Shown piece by piece: positions 56,468 through 64,000 of a DNA stretch of 64,000 nucleotides (the stretch's first letter is position 1; each line of letters opens with the position of its first letter). Below the pieces are notes generated by a model that saw only the letters and a program-made list of their open reading frames with translations, searched no databases and was not told the origin of the DNA. The DNA is from JACJYC01 sp964558465 (GTDB taxonomy: Bacteria > Bacteroidota > Bacteroidia > Chitinophagales > Saprospiraceae). The translations under genes and the position numbers were made by a program. The DNA lies in assembly GCA_964558465.1 (NCBI GenBank), contig CAZLEF010000017.1, positions 1 through 64,000 on the forward strand, given 5' to 3'.

Positions 56468-57541
56468 ATGAGAACATTTACTCAATATATTTTAATTGGC
56501 ATCTTTGTTGTATTCGCAGGTCAGGGTCTGTACGCCCAGGGGTGTATCGCCATCCGGAACATGGCCTGCACCTCCGGAAACCCGAACAGCGTTGCATCCA
56601 TGACCCATCCCGGGCAGTTTCAACTGACCACCGCATACCGCTTTTTCCATTCTTTCCGGCACTTCAGAGGCGACCATGAGGAAGCCAACCGCGTAGCGGA
56701 AGGCACCCAGGTGATCAACGATTCGCATTCGTTTGACGTAGGGTTGAATTACACCCTGAACGAGCGCTGGAGTTTCAGCGTCAATTTACCCATCAACTTC
56801 AACGACCGGTCCTCCCTCTACGAACATTACGGCAATTCGGAAACCGCCAACCCCGAACGCAAAAGATTTCACACCGGTTCGAAAGGTATCGGCGACCTCC
56901 GGGTTTCTGCTACCTGGTGGGTGCTGGACCCGGCCAAACATATGCATGGCAACTTTGCCATCGGCCTGGGCATAAAAGCCCCAACGGGCAAATCAACGGT
57001 TCGGGACGAATTTCATAAACGGACCAGCGACGGACGCGACTCCGTCATCACCCGGTTTGTCGACCAGTCCATCCAACTGGGCGACGGCGGCTGGGGCGCC
57101 AGTCTTGAACTTCAGGGGTATCAATCGCTGATCGACAAACTGTCCTTGTATTACAACGGGTTTTACCTGTTCAGCCCAAAGGGCGTCAACGACGCCAACT
57201 TGTCGGTTCCCGATCAATATGCAGCCCGTATCGGCTTTTCCTACGCCGCATTCGCAAACGCCGGCATCACCTTCAATTTGGGCGGCCGCATTGAAGGGTT
57301 GCCCGCAATCGACGCTTTTGGCAGCAGCGAAGGATCCCGGAGACCAGGGTATATTATTTCGGCAGAACCCGGCGTGATCTGGAATTCCACTTCCCATACT
57401 TTAGGGTTTTCAGTACCCGTGGCCTTATATCGCAACCGGATCAAGAGCTGGCCGGACAGACAGGACCCAACCGGCCAAAGGCATGGCGACGCTGCATTTG
57501 CCGACTACCTGATCTCGGTCAATTACGCGTACCGGTTCTGA
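56468..57541 (+). CDS. Outer-membrane beta-barrel (transporter-like) protein
   Basis: The 357-residue protein has a signal peptide (cleavage after LYAQ, residue 24). Alternating amphipathic strands follow, with aromatic girdles such as HSFDVGLNYTLNERWSFSVNLPINF and SFSVPVALYRNR, and the chain ends in Phe (YAYRF), the classical outer-membrane insertion signal. The ASTG-like start CIAIRNMACTSGNPN has two Cys that may form a disulfide. It resembles MetA-pathway/phenol-degradation-type porins of Bacteroidota; the substrate is unknown. Confidence 0.78.
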   Translation: MRTFTQYILIGIFVVFAGQGLYAQGCIAIRNMACTSGNPNSVASMTHPGQFQLTTAYRFFHSFRHFRGDHEEANRVAEGTQVINDSHSFDVGLNYTLNERWSFSVNLPINFNDRSSLYEHYGNSETANPERKRFHTGSKGIGDLRVSATWWVLDPAKHMHGNFAIGLGIKAPTGKSTVRDEFHKRTSDGRDSVITRFVDQSIQLGDGGWGASLELQGYQSLIDKLSLYYNGFYLFSPKGVNDANLSVPDQYAARIGFSYAAFANAGITFNLGGRIEGLPAIDAFGSSEGSRRPGYIISAEPGVIWNSTSHTLGFSVPVALYRNRIKSWPDRQDPTGQRHGDAAFADYLISVNYAYRF

Positions 57542-57657
57542 AGAAATTGTTGCAGCCTCTTTAATACCTCCATTAATTCCGTTTGAAACTGCGGAGGGCA
57601 GCCGGCCATACAGATGCCGGTTGCCCTCCATTTATCCCTTCATTTAAATCAACGAAG

Positions 57658-58233
57658 ATGCCCTATATTTTACTGGAAGAACACCTGCCAGGCGTTACGG
57701 GCCTGCTGGAATACCGGAAAGATACGGCCGCACCGCTGCGGGAACTTACGCAATTGCTGTTGCGCGGGCCGAATTCCCTGAGTGAAGCGGAAAGGGAATT
57801 GATTGCGTCTGTTGTTTCACACCGGAACGCATGTGTTTATTGTACCACCTCGCATACCGCCGCAGCCAATATTTACCTGGGGGAGAATGAAACCGCCGAA
57901 ATGGTGAAGAATGACATTTTGTCCGCACCGCTGAGCGAAAAGATGAAAGCCTTGCTGACGATTGCCGCCCAGGTGCAGGAGAGCGGTAAAAGTGTAACGC
58001 AGGAAGCCATAGACAAAGCGAAAAACGCAGGGGCAACGGATATGGAATTGCATGATACGGTAATGATCGCCGCCCTTTTTAGCTTTTATAACCGGTATGT
58101 TGACGGTTTAGGCACGATTGCGCCGACCGACCCCGCTTATTACGCCGGACTGGCAGAACGGTTGAAAACAACAGGTTATTACCGCCCTCCGCAAGGATAC
58201 GACCATTTAAAAAAGAATAAAAATGGGAATTGA
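57658..58233 (+). CDS. AhpD-like carboxymuconolactone decarboxylase family protein, copy 1
   Basis: The 191-residue all-helical protein of the peroxidase-related AhpD/CMD family has the redox motif Cys59-x-x-Cys62-x3-His66 (RNACVYCTTSH). Similar proteins reduce peroxides through this pair of Cys. The frame opens at 57583, but the ATG at 57658 gives the family N-terminus (PYILLEEHLPGVTGLLEYRKDTA). It overlaps the MFS gene by 11 bases and is paralogous to the gene at 59478. Confidence 0.9.
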   Translation: MPYILLEEHLPGVTGLLEYRKDTAAPLRELTQLLLRGPNSLSEAERELIASVVSHRNACVYCTTSHTAAANIYLGENETAEMVKNDILSAPLSEKMKALLTIAAQVQESGKSVTQEAIDKAKNAGATDMELHDTVMIAALFSFYNRYVDGLGTIAPTDPAYYAGLAERLKTTGYYRPPQGYDHLKKNKNGN

Positions 58234-59467
58234 TTTGCCGATCCCGGAAAACCCAAACCAAAATAAGGCCTACCTGAACTTGCTCTTCGCCATTTGTTTC
58301 CTGGGCGGCGTGTTCGGCGGAATTTCCTCTACTTTGATGTCGGCCTATTTGCCGGACGTGGTGAGGGAAATTATCGGAATGGCCGACCAACAGAAAATGG
58401 AACAGGTGAGCGCGGTGATTAATGCTGTTTTCCTGTTTGGTATGACCTTTGGCGGCCTGTTGACCGGTTATTTTTCCGATCGTTTCGGAAGAAAAAAAGG
58501 GGTGCTCCTATCCATCCTTTGCATCGGACTGTTCACCTCGCTGACAGCGTTGGTCAACGATTGGAAGCTGATCGTGGCATTCCGGTTTTTTTCCGGATTC
58601 GGCGTTGGCGGGGTATTGGTCAGTTCCACCATTATTATTGCTGAAGAATGGACCGATCTGAAAAGGAATATTGCCCTGGGTATTTTATCCATCACGATCC
58701 CGGTCGGAATTTTCTCTGCAGGGCTGATCACTTATTTTTTTCCAGGCTGGCGCAGCGGGTTTTTAATCGGCGTTTTACCGCTTTTATTGGCGGTTATTGC
58801 TCAATTTTTCATTAAAGAAAGTGAAAAATGGAAGGAAGACCGGCGAACGCAGATCAGTCGGCAAAAATCTTCCGTTCCCGTTTTTTCCAGGGTAAACGGC
58901 CCTGACCTCTTGTATGGGAGCATCCTTTACGGGGCCATGCTTATCGGATTATGGGCAGTGCTTTCCTGGCTTCCCACCTGGGTGCAAACGATCGTTCAAA
59001 ATTCGGACGGGCAAAAGGAACGGGGCGTCAGCATGATGCTTTTTGCCATTGGCGGATTGGCCGGCGGTTTTTCATCGGGCTGGATCGGCAACCTGTTGGG
59101 CCTGAAAAAAACGATGCTCATTTGTTTTGCTTCCACCTTTTTACTGAGCGTTGCATTGTTCCAGTTGAATCCCCGACTAACGATTATCGGTTATCTGGAA
59201 ATGGCTTTGATCGCACTGTTCTTCGGCATCAGCCAGGGAGTGTTGAATTTTTATATTCCGGCATTATTCCCAACCGGCATCCGTTCTTCGGCCACCGGGT
59301 TTTGTTTTAATATCGGCCGGGTCTTTACGGCCGCAGCCGTGTTTTTTGTCGGATGGCTTGTCCAGGTATTGGGTGGTTATGGAAATGCGGTGACTGCTTT
59401 TTCTTTTGTTTTTCTGATCGGCTTTTTGATCACCTTAAGCGTGAAAGAAAAAAAATTATTTCAATAA
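58223..59467 (+). CDS. MFS transporter
   Basis: The 414-residue major-facilitator permease has twelve predicted helices. The loop 2-3 signature is GYFSDRFGRKKGV, and helix 4 shows GFGVGGVLVSSTIIIAEEW, typical of sugar/acid-type MFS proteins (aromatic acid:H+ symporter-like). Its genes overlap or abut the two AhpD-like genes, so its substrate may be the compound those enzymes act on, or a product to be exported. Direction of transport is unknown. Confidence 0.9.
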   Translation: MGIDLPIPENPNQNKAYLNLLFAICFLGGVFGGISSTLMSAYLPDVVREIIGMADQQKMEQVSAVINAVFLFGMTFGGLLTGYFSDRFGRKKGVLLSILCIGLFTSLTALVNDWKLIVAFRFFSGFGVGGVLVSSTIIIAEEWTDLKRNIALGILSITIPVGIFSAGLITYFFPGWRSGFLIGVLPLLLAVIAQFFIKESEKWKEDRRTQISRQKSSVPVFSRVNGPDLLYGSILYGAMLIGLWAVLSWLPTWVQTIVQNSDGQKERGVSMMLFAIGGLAGGFSSGWIGNLLGLKKTMLICFASTFLLSVALFQLNPRLTIIGYLEMALIALFFGISQGVLNFYIPALFPTGIRSSATGFCFNIGRVFTAAAVFFVGWLVQVLGGYGNAVTAFSFVFLIGFLITLSVKEKKLFQ

Positions 59468-59477
59468 ACCTTCATAT

Positions 59478-60029
59478 ATGGCTTATATCGATGTACCCGA
59501 TCATTTACCTGGCATTCGCGGATTGATGGCGTTCAGCCCGGAAACCGCCGGGCCGATCAATGCGCTGGCGGAAATCCTGCTGAGAAACGACGACAATTCC
59601 CTGACAAGGGGTGAACGCGAACTGATCGCTACCTATGTTTCCCACCTGAACGATTGTTTCTTCTGCCAAAATGCACATGGGGGAATTGCGCAACACTACC
59701 TGCAATGCGACCTCAACTATATGGATGCTTTACTGGCGGATTATGAAACCATGCCGATCTCTGAAAAAATGAAAAGCCTGCTGAGCATCGCAGGGAGTGT
59801 CCAGAAAGGAGGGAAATACGTAACGCCCGGTCAGGTCGAAAAGGCAAAAAATTGCGGCGCAACGGATAAGGAAATACATGATACCGTACTGATATCAGCC
59901 ATGTTCTGCATGTGCAACAGGTACGTCGACGGGTTGGGCACATCGGCCAATCCGGACCGCGAATTTTACATCAAAAGGGGCAAAATGCGGGCAGAGGAAG
60001 GGTATCTTCATTTTGACCTGAATAAATAA
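59478..60029 (+). CDS. AhpD-like carboxymuconolactone decarboxylase family protein, copy 2
   Basis: This is a 183-residue paralogue of the gene at 57658 with the motif Cys60-x-x-Cys63-x3-His67 (LNDCFFCQNAHGG) and the same N-terminal phrase DHLPGIRGLMAFSPETAGP. It starts 10 bases after the MFS stop and ends 6 bases before the DUF3179 gene. Two copies flanking a transporter imply a functional unit, perhaps a heteromer. Confidence 0.9.
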   Translation: MAYIDVPDHLPGIRGLMAFSPETAGPINALAEILLRNDDNSLTRGERELIATYVSHLNDCFFCQNAHGGIAQHYLQCDLNYMDALLADYETMPISEKMKSLLSIAGSVQKGGKYVTPGQVEKAKNCGATDKEIHDTVLISAMFCMCNRYVDGLGTSANPDREFYIKRGKMRAEEGYLHFDLNK

Positions 60030-60035
60030 AGGACG

Positions 60036-61178
60036 ATGAAAAAACTATTTTATTTCGGGGCATTGGGCCTGATACTCTTTGAAATAGCCAACGTCTACTT
60101 CATCATGCCCATGCCCGGCAGCCAGGAAATGAACAGCATCGGCCTGGCTTATTTCCTGTATTCCTGGCGTTGGATCTTCCGCCTGGTTTTCGGAGCGCTC
60201 CTGCTGACGGGTTTTCGGCCTGCGTTCCGGGGATCGAAGTTTTTCTCCCTGTTTTTCCTGGTCGCAGCAGTTGCGGTTGGATACTTCGCCAATTTCAGGA
60301 TGGCCGCAGACGCGATGTTTCTTCAGCCAAAAAACCTGAAGTTCAAAACTGCAGCCGACAGCCATGTCGACACCAGCCGGATCGTGATCGGCATCGAACG
60401 CAACGGGCAAGCCAAGGCCTATCCCATACAATACCTTGGTTATCATCACCAGGTATTCGATACCCTCGCGGATCAGCCGGTCATGGTCACTTATTGTACG
60501 GTTTGCCGGACGGGGCGCGTTTTTGAACCCACCGTAAACGGTAAAACGGAAAGTTTCAGACTGGTCGGCATGGACCATTTCAACGCCATGTTTGAGGACA
60601 AAACCACCAAAAGCTGGTGGCGGCAAGTCACCGGTGAAGCCATTGCCGGAAAATTAAAAGGTCAGTTTTTACCGGAAATCGCCGGCGCCCAAATGGAATT
60701 AAATCAATGGCTCCGGTTGTATCCCAACAGCCTGATCATGCAGCCCGACCCTGAATTTGCCGCTATCTACGACAGCCTCAGCAACTACGAAGCAGGAAAC
60801 CGGACAGGAAGGCTGACCCGGAGAGACACCCTTCCCTGGATGGACAAATCCTGGGTGGTCGGGGTTGCCCTGGGCAATGAAAGCAAGGCTTTTGACTGGA
60901 TCGACCTGGAAAAAGAGCGCATCATTCACGATGTCATCGGCAACCAGCCTGTTGCAGTGGTCCTGGCCGGCGACAACAAGAGTTTTGTGGCCCTGCGCCG
61001 TACGGACGAAAACCAGCGGTTCACCATCAACCGGGACACGTTGTCGGACGGTCAAACCCGGTACAATTTCGTCGGCGCCTCACTCGACCCCTTGAAACCG
61101 GATCTGAAAAAAATCAATGCGTACCAGGAGTATTGGCATAGTTGGCGGACGTTTCATCCATCGACTGCAAGACACTGA
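60036..61178 (+). CDS. DUF3179 membrane-anchored protein
   Basis: The N-terminal 90 residues hold three membrane helices. The C-terminal part is a DUF3179 domain marked by GIERNGQAKAYPIQYLGYHHQV, VTYCTVCRTGRVFEP (two Cys three residues apart), GMDHFNAMFEDKTTKSWWRQVTGEAI and WRTFHPST. The CxxC may bind metal or heme or be redox active. The function of DUF3179 is not established. It is in the tight operon with AhpD-like and haloperoxidase genes, which hints at a redox role. Confidence 0.87.
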   Translation: MKKLFYFGALGLILFEIANVYFIMPMPGSQEMNSIGLAYFLYSWRWIFRLVFGALLLTGFRPAFRGSKFFSLFFLVAAVAVGYFANFRMAADAMFLQPKNLKFKTAADSHVDTSRIVIGIERNGQAKAYPIQYLGYHHQVFDTLADQPVMVTYCTVCRTGRVFEPTVNGKTESFRLVGMDHFNAMFEDKTTKSWWRQVTGEAIAGKLKGQFLPEIAGAQMELNQWLRLYPNSLIMQPDPEFAAIYDSLSNYEAGNRTGRLTRRDTLPWMDKSWVVGVALGNESKAFDWIDLEKERIIHDVIGNQPVAVVLAGDNKSFVALRRTDENQRFTINRDTLSDGQTRYNFVGASLDPLKPDLKKINAYQEYWHSWRTFHPSTARH

Positions 61179-61207
61179 ATTTTTTTAACCTGATAATACT
61201 TTAAAAC

Positions 61208-62143
61208 ATGAAAAAACGGATTTGGCCGGGTTTATGCCTGGCGGTCGTTCTGGGGTTTGCGGGCGTCCTCCCGGCACAAACGCCATCGGACGACCTAATG
61301 ATGAAAAAAGGAGAAATCTGTATCGCCCTGATGTACGACGACGGCGCCTGGGATGAATATTGGGAGGGGCCCACCCTTCGGACCAATGCCAATATCGGCA
61401 CCCTTTCGCGGAACACCCTGGGCCCAATGATCGCTTACGGCATTATCGACAAACTCAATATGCATGTCGGGGCTGCTTATGTACAGACGGAGGCCAGCGG
61501 GGGCCAGCAGACAGGCGTTGAAGGCATTCAGGACCTGAGCCTGTCATTGAAATACGAATTCTTCAACAAACAGGCGGGCAAAGGCAAAGTCTCCTTTCTT
61601 TCCACCCTGGGGTTTTCAACGCCTCTGACCAACTACCTCTCTGATTATATGCCGTTCAGCCTGGGTTTCGGCGCCCCGGAATTGAACCTGAGGGGCATCC
61701 TGCAATACCGGCTCGACAACGGCATCTATGTCCGGGGGGCGCTGGCCCATCTCTGGCGAGGGCAAACCGAAGTGGAACGGGATTATTACTACAACAACGG
61801 CAGTTATTACACCAACCTGATGGACGTGCCCAACGCCTGGAATTACAACGCCGTCGCAGGAGTCTGGCTATTCGGCAATTCGCTCAAGCTGGAAGCCAGT
61901 TATATGGGTCTGAAATCCACCTCCGGCGACGACATCCGCAAGTACAACGCGCCTCAGCCCACCAACAAGGTCGAAGTGGAGCAGGCCGGTTTTTTCGCGC
62001 AGTATTACTTCAAAAAGATCAAAGGACTCGGCGTGCTGGCCTACTACTCGCAGATGATCAACGGACGGAACATGGGCAAATTCACCAACCTGGGTTTCGG
62101 CCTCACTTACCAGTTTAAAATCTTTAACAAAAACCAAAATTAA
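61208..62143 (+). CDS. Outer-membrane beta-barrel protein, transporter-like
   Basis: The 311-residue protein has a signal peptide (to about residue 21, VLPAQ). A 12-stranded-like barrel pattern follows, including AYGIIDKLNMHVGAAYVQTEAS, GKVSFLSTLGFSTPL, GIYVRGALAHLWRG and LGFGLTYQFKIF. It resembles the gene at 56468 only in kind. It starts 29 bases after the DUF3179 gene and ends 8 bases before the haloperoxidase gene, so it may supply substrate passage across the outer membrane. Confidence 0.8.
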   Translation: MKKRIWPGLCLAVVLGFAGVLPAQTPSDDLMMKKGEICIALMYDDGAWDEYWEGPTLRTNANIGTLSRNTLGPMIAYGIIDKLNMHVGAAYVQTEASGGQQTGVEGIQDLSLSLKYEFFNKQAGKGKVSFLSTLGFSTPLTNYLSDYMPFSLGFGAPELNLRGILQYRLDNGIYVRGALAHLWRGQTEVERDYYYNNGSYYTNLMDVPNAWNYNAVAGVWLFGNSLKLEASYMGLKSTSGDDIRKYNAPQPTNKVEVEQAGFFAQYYFKKIKGLGVLAYYSQMINGRNMGKFTNLGFGLTYQFKIFNKNQN

Positions 62144-62151
62144 AACGTGCC

Positions 62152-63699
62152 ATGAAAAAATATTACCCATTCATACTCGCTGTTTGTTCCGCCATTTGTA
62201 TGCTGTTCTTGCCGGCATGCGAAAAGGACCTGCCGGTCAGGGCCGAATACACGGATTACGATTTTGCCGGCCTGGATGAGGATGGCGGTTCCTGGAACCT
62301 CGTCCTTTTGTCTGCTCCCGACCAGATCAATATCCCTGCGCCGGAGGCCGTGAATTCGCCCGCCTACCTGGCCGAACTGGCCGCCGTCAAATCGGCGGTT
62401 GCCGGCCTCAGCTCTGACCAAACCAAATCAGTTGAATACTGGACCAATAACCCTGTACTGCGCTGGAATGAGATCGCACTGGAACTTGCAGCCAAGTACA
62501 ACCTCATCCCCGGCCCCAACCCGGACGGGACCTATACCCTTCCGGATCCCGCCAACCCGGGTAATATACCCAACTTTCCGTTTGCACACCCGGCTTATAC
62601 CTGCCGGATGCTGGCTTACCTCAGCGTCGCGCAGTTTGACGGCTTGATCGCCGCCTGGCATTACAAATATGCCTTCAACCGGCCGGCGCCTTATCAGACC
62701 GACAACAGCATCACGCCAGGGTATGTAAAAAGCAACCTGCCGTCTTATCCGTCCGACGGCGCGGTAATCGCTTCGGCGTCCCGGAATATTCTGTCGGCCA
62801 TGTTCCCGCTGGAAAAAGATTACCTGGCGGCCAAAGCTGAAGAACACCTGGCCAGCCTGGTATGGGCTGGCGTTAATGTGGAAAGCGACGTAACCGCCGG
62901 CGTTTTTCTGGGGTCGGAGGTCGCCAAAATTGCCCTGCAGCGCGCAGCCAACGACGGCATGAAAAAAGCGCAGGCGCCAAAACCTGTTTCCGATTCGATC
63001 AAAACCGCCGCCTTCAACCGGTTTGGCTGGCAATGGGACAACCAGGAGACGCCGGTTCGACCGGTCGGCCTCGCCCCGCTTTTTGGCAAGGTTAAAATGT
63101 GGAATGTGCCCAATGTGGAAATAGTCCGCCCAGGGCCGCCTCCAGCCCCGGGGTCGCCTCAATTCCTGGCAGATGTAGAAGAACTCAAGGATATCGCCGA
63201 CAATATGACGGAAGAAAGAAGGCGCATCGCCAACTGGTGGCAGGACGGCCTGGGCTCCTACACCCCACCCGGCCACTGGAACCGGTTTGCCAAAGAGTTC
63301 ATCATCAAATACAAAATGAACCCCTTGCGCTCCGCCCGGGTTTTTGCCTATATGAACATGGCCATTATGGACGGCGGCATCAGTTGCTGGGACACGAAGT
63401 ATTATTACCATTACCCCCGGCCGATACAAACCATTCCCGGGTTCAAGACCATACTGGGTACGCCGAATTTTCCGAGTTATACTTCGGGGCACAGTGTTTT
63501 TTCATCGGCAGCAGCCGAAGTTTTGGCCTATATTTTCCCGGCAGAGGCCCAGATATGCAGGGCCTGGGCCGAGGAAGCAGCCTTATCCAGGGTTTATGGC
63601 GGCATACATTACCGGTTCGACGCAGAGGTAGGCATCGAACAAGGTGAAAATATAGCGCAGTACACCATCGATGTGGCAAAAAGCGACGGCGCAGATTAA
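62152..63699 (+). CDS. Vanadium-dependent haloperoxidase-like lipoprotein (PAP2 superfamily)
   Basis: The 515-residue lipoprotein (Cys23 in FLPACEKD) has the vanadate-binding PAP2-type helical core. Residues RPIQTIPG, the acid-base His447 in SYTSGHSVFSSA and the vanadate ligand region SRVYGGIHYRFD (His486) are in the canonical order. Family members oxidise halides with peroxide or act as acid phosphatases; sequence alone does not decide. It is the last gene of the 57.6-63.7 kb operon and is followed by a strong terminator. Confidence 0.9.
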   Translation: MKKYYPFILAVCSAICMLFLPACEKDLPVRAEYTDYDFAGLDEDGGSWNLVLLSAPDQINIPAPEAVNSPAYLAELAAVKSAVAGLSSDQTKSVEYWTNNPVLRWNEIALELAAKYNLIPGPNPDGTYTLPDPANPGNIPNFPFAHPAYTCRMLAYLSVAQFDGLIAAWHYKYAFNRPAPYQTDNSITPGYVKSNLPSYPSDGAVIASASRNILSAMFPLEKDYLAAKAEEHLASLVWAGVNVESDVTAGVFLGSEVAKIALQRAANDGMKKAQAPKPVSDSIKTAAFNRFGWQWDNQETPVRPVGLAPLFGKVKMWNVPNVEIVRPGPPPAPGSPQFLADVEELKDIADNMTEERRRIANWWQDGLGSYTPPGHWNRFAKEFIIKYKMNPLRSARVFAYMNMAIMDGGISCWDTKYYYHYPRPIQTIPGFKTILGTPNFPSYTSGHSVFSSAAAEVLAYIFPAEAQICRAWAEEAALSRVYGGIHYRFDAEVGIEQGENIAQYTIDVAKSDGAD

Positions 63700-63741
63700 T
63701 CATCGCAGGTTTGAATTAGTATACGTTTCAGAATTCAAGCA

Positions 63742-63779
63742 GGGAACCGGTGGGTACGCTCGCTGGTTCCCGTTTTTTT
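63742..63779 (+). terminator. Intrinsic terminator after the haloperoxidase gene
   Basis: GGGAACC (63742-63748) pairs with GGTTCCC (63765-63771), followed by G and seven T residues. It ends the operon that begins near 57.6 kb. Confidence 0.85.
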
Positions 63780-63808
63780 ATTTCTTTTTGCCCGACTTTG
63801 CCTTTGGA

Positions 63809-63982
63809 ATGAATATCAGGCATTGGTCTGCCTATTTTGAACTGAAGTTCGAATTGGAAAGGATATTCAAGCGTAAAATTGATTTACTTGAGCAAAAAGC
63901 ATTAAGAAACAAAACATTTGAGAATTTAGTCAATAAGCAAAAATTGCTCGTTTATGCAAGAAGAAATCAAAGTGTGGCTTGA
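63809..63982 (+). pseudogene. C-terminal remnant of an MNT nucleotidyltransferase antitoxin
   Basis: Fifty-seven codons from the ATG at 63809 read AYFELKFELERIFKRKIDLL and then LEQKALRNKTFENLVNKQKLLVY, which match the C-terminal half of HEPN-partner nucleotidyltransferases. The catalytic GS...DxD half is missing, and the space before it is the terminator of the upstream operon. It overlaps the following HEPN-like frame by 29 bases, the usual linkage. It could also be a short functional variant, but the missing active site argues against it. Confidence 0.65.
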
Positions 63983-64000
63983 GGATATTGAGAAAGCCAT
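63954..64000 (+). CDS. Start of a DUF86/HepT-like HEPN toxin gene (cut by window edge)
   Basis: Only 15 codons are inside the window (QEEIKVWLEDIEKA). They fit the N-terminus of DUF86 HEPN proteins, and the frame overlaps the antitoxin remnant as expected. Completeness and catalytic motif cannot be judged here. Confidence 0.5.
   Translation, partial: MQEEIKVWLEDIEKA

Overview
ORGANISM. The window is bacterial chromosome, most likely from the phylum Bacteroidota. A Saprospiria-like lineage is my guess and is not proven. The evidence is: many genes preceded by the Bacteroidota -7 box TAnnTTTG 15-45 bases before the start codon; weak or absent Shine-Dalgarno sites; a protein with a type IX secretion (Por) C-terminal sorting domain; ThuA and DUF1080 secreted sugar-related proteins; a propeller/Y_Y_Y sensor kinase; and LytS/LytTR signalling. 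Base composition is moderately GC-rich, with a few visibly AT-richer islands (about 8.0-8.6, 34.3-36.4, 51.5-51.9 and 63.8-64.0 kb) that hold toxin-antitoxin or ATPase modules. LAYOUT. 1-3 kb holds a reverse-strand proteostasis block (tig, clpP, 5' part of clpX) and tRNA-Leu(UAG). 3.3-8 kb holds fbp, a small membrane protein and sucA. 8.0-8.6 kb is a DUF433/DUF5615 toxin-antitoxin pair. 8.6-13.9 kb holds a P1/S1-nuclease-like secreted protein and a response regulator plus hybrid-type sensor kinase. 14-17.6 kb holds fabH, a GNAT-like protein and aroC. 17.7-21.6 kb holds an ABC permease and secreted or membrane proteins. 21.7-27.9 kb is an operon with acetyl-CoA synthetase, an E1alpha/E1beta/E2 2-oxoacid (acetoin or pyruvate) dehydrogenase and an acyl carrier protein. 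28-29.2 kb is cbpA/cbpM. 29.2-34.2 kb holds an MgtC/DUF4010 membrane protein, an acetyltransferase, a beta-lactamase-fold hydrolase and a phosphodiesterase. 34.3-36.4 kb is an overlapping AlbA_2-ATPase / ParA-like pair. 36.7-40.5 kb holds secreted proteins and rsgA. 40.5-44.3 kb is a chromate locus (ChrB-AraC fusion, ornithine-cyclodeaminase-like protein, second ChrB, ChrA). 44.6-51.3 kb is an operon of ABC ATPase, permease/M1 peptidase fusion, LytS kinase and LytTR regulator. 51.5-55.6 kb holds a truncated MNT/HEPN pair, a GH13 lipoprotein, a DUF1080 protein and a T9SS protein. 55.8-63.7 kb ends with a tight operon of two AhpD-like proteins, an MFS transporter, a DUF3179 protein, outer-membrane barrels and a vanadium-type haloperoxidase; a second truncated MNT/HEPN pair runs off the right edge. 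MOST UNUSUAL FEATURES. (1) Intergenic spaces are filled by tandem arrays of 7-10 base (mostly 8 base) degenerate units, often in inverted pairs, mixed with short palindromes of the type CCACGCC-N3-GGCGTGG. Related octamer arrays also sit in frame inside two coding sequences (ABC ATPase and M1 peptidase). (2) An acyl carrier protein is translationally coupled to a lipoyl E2. (3) A ChrB domain is fused to an AraC DNA-binding domain. (4) The AlbA_2/ParA pair stands alone between housekeeping genes and could be a defence or regulatory module. (5) A vanadium haloperoxidase is in an operon with two CxxC-type AhpD-like proteins. No CRISPR array, insertion sequence, rRNA or complete prophage was seen.
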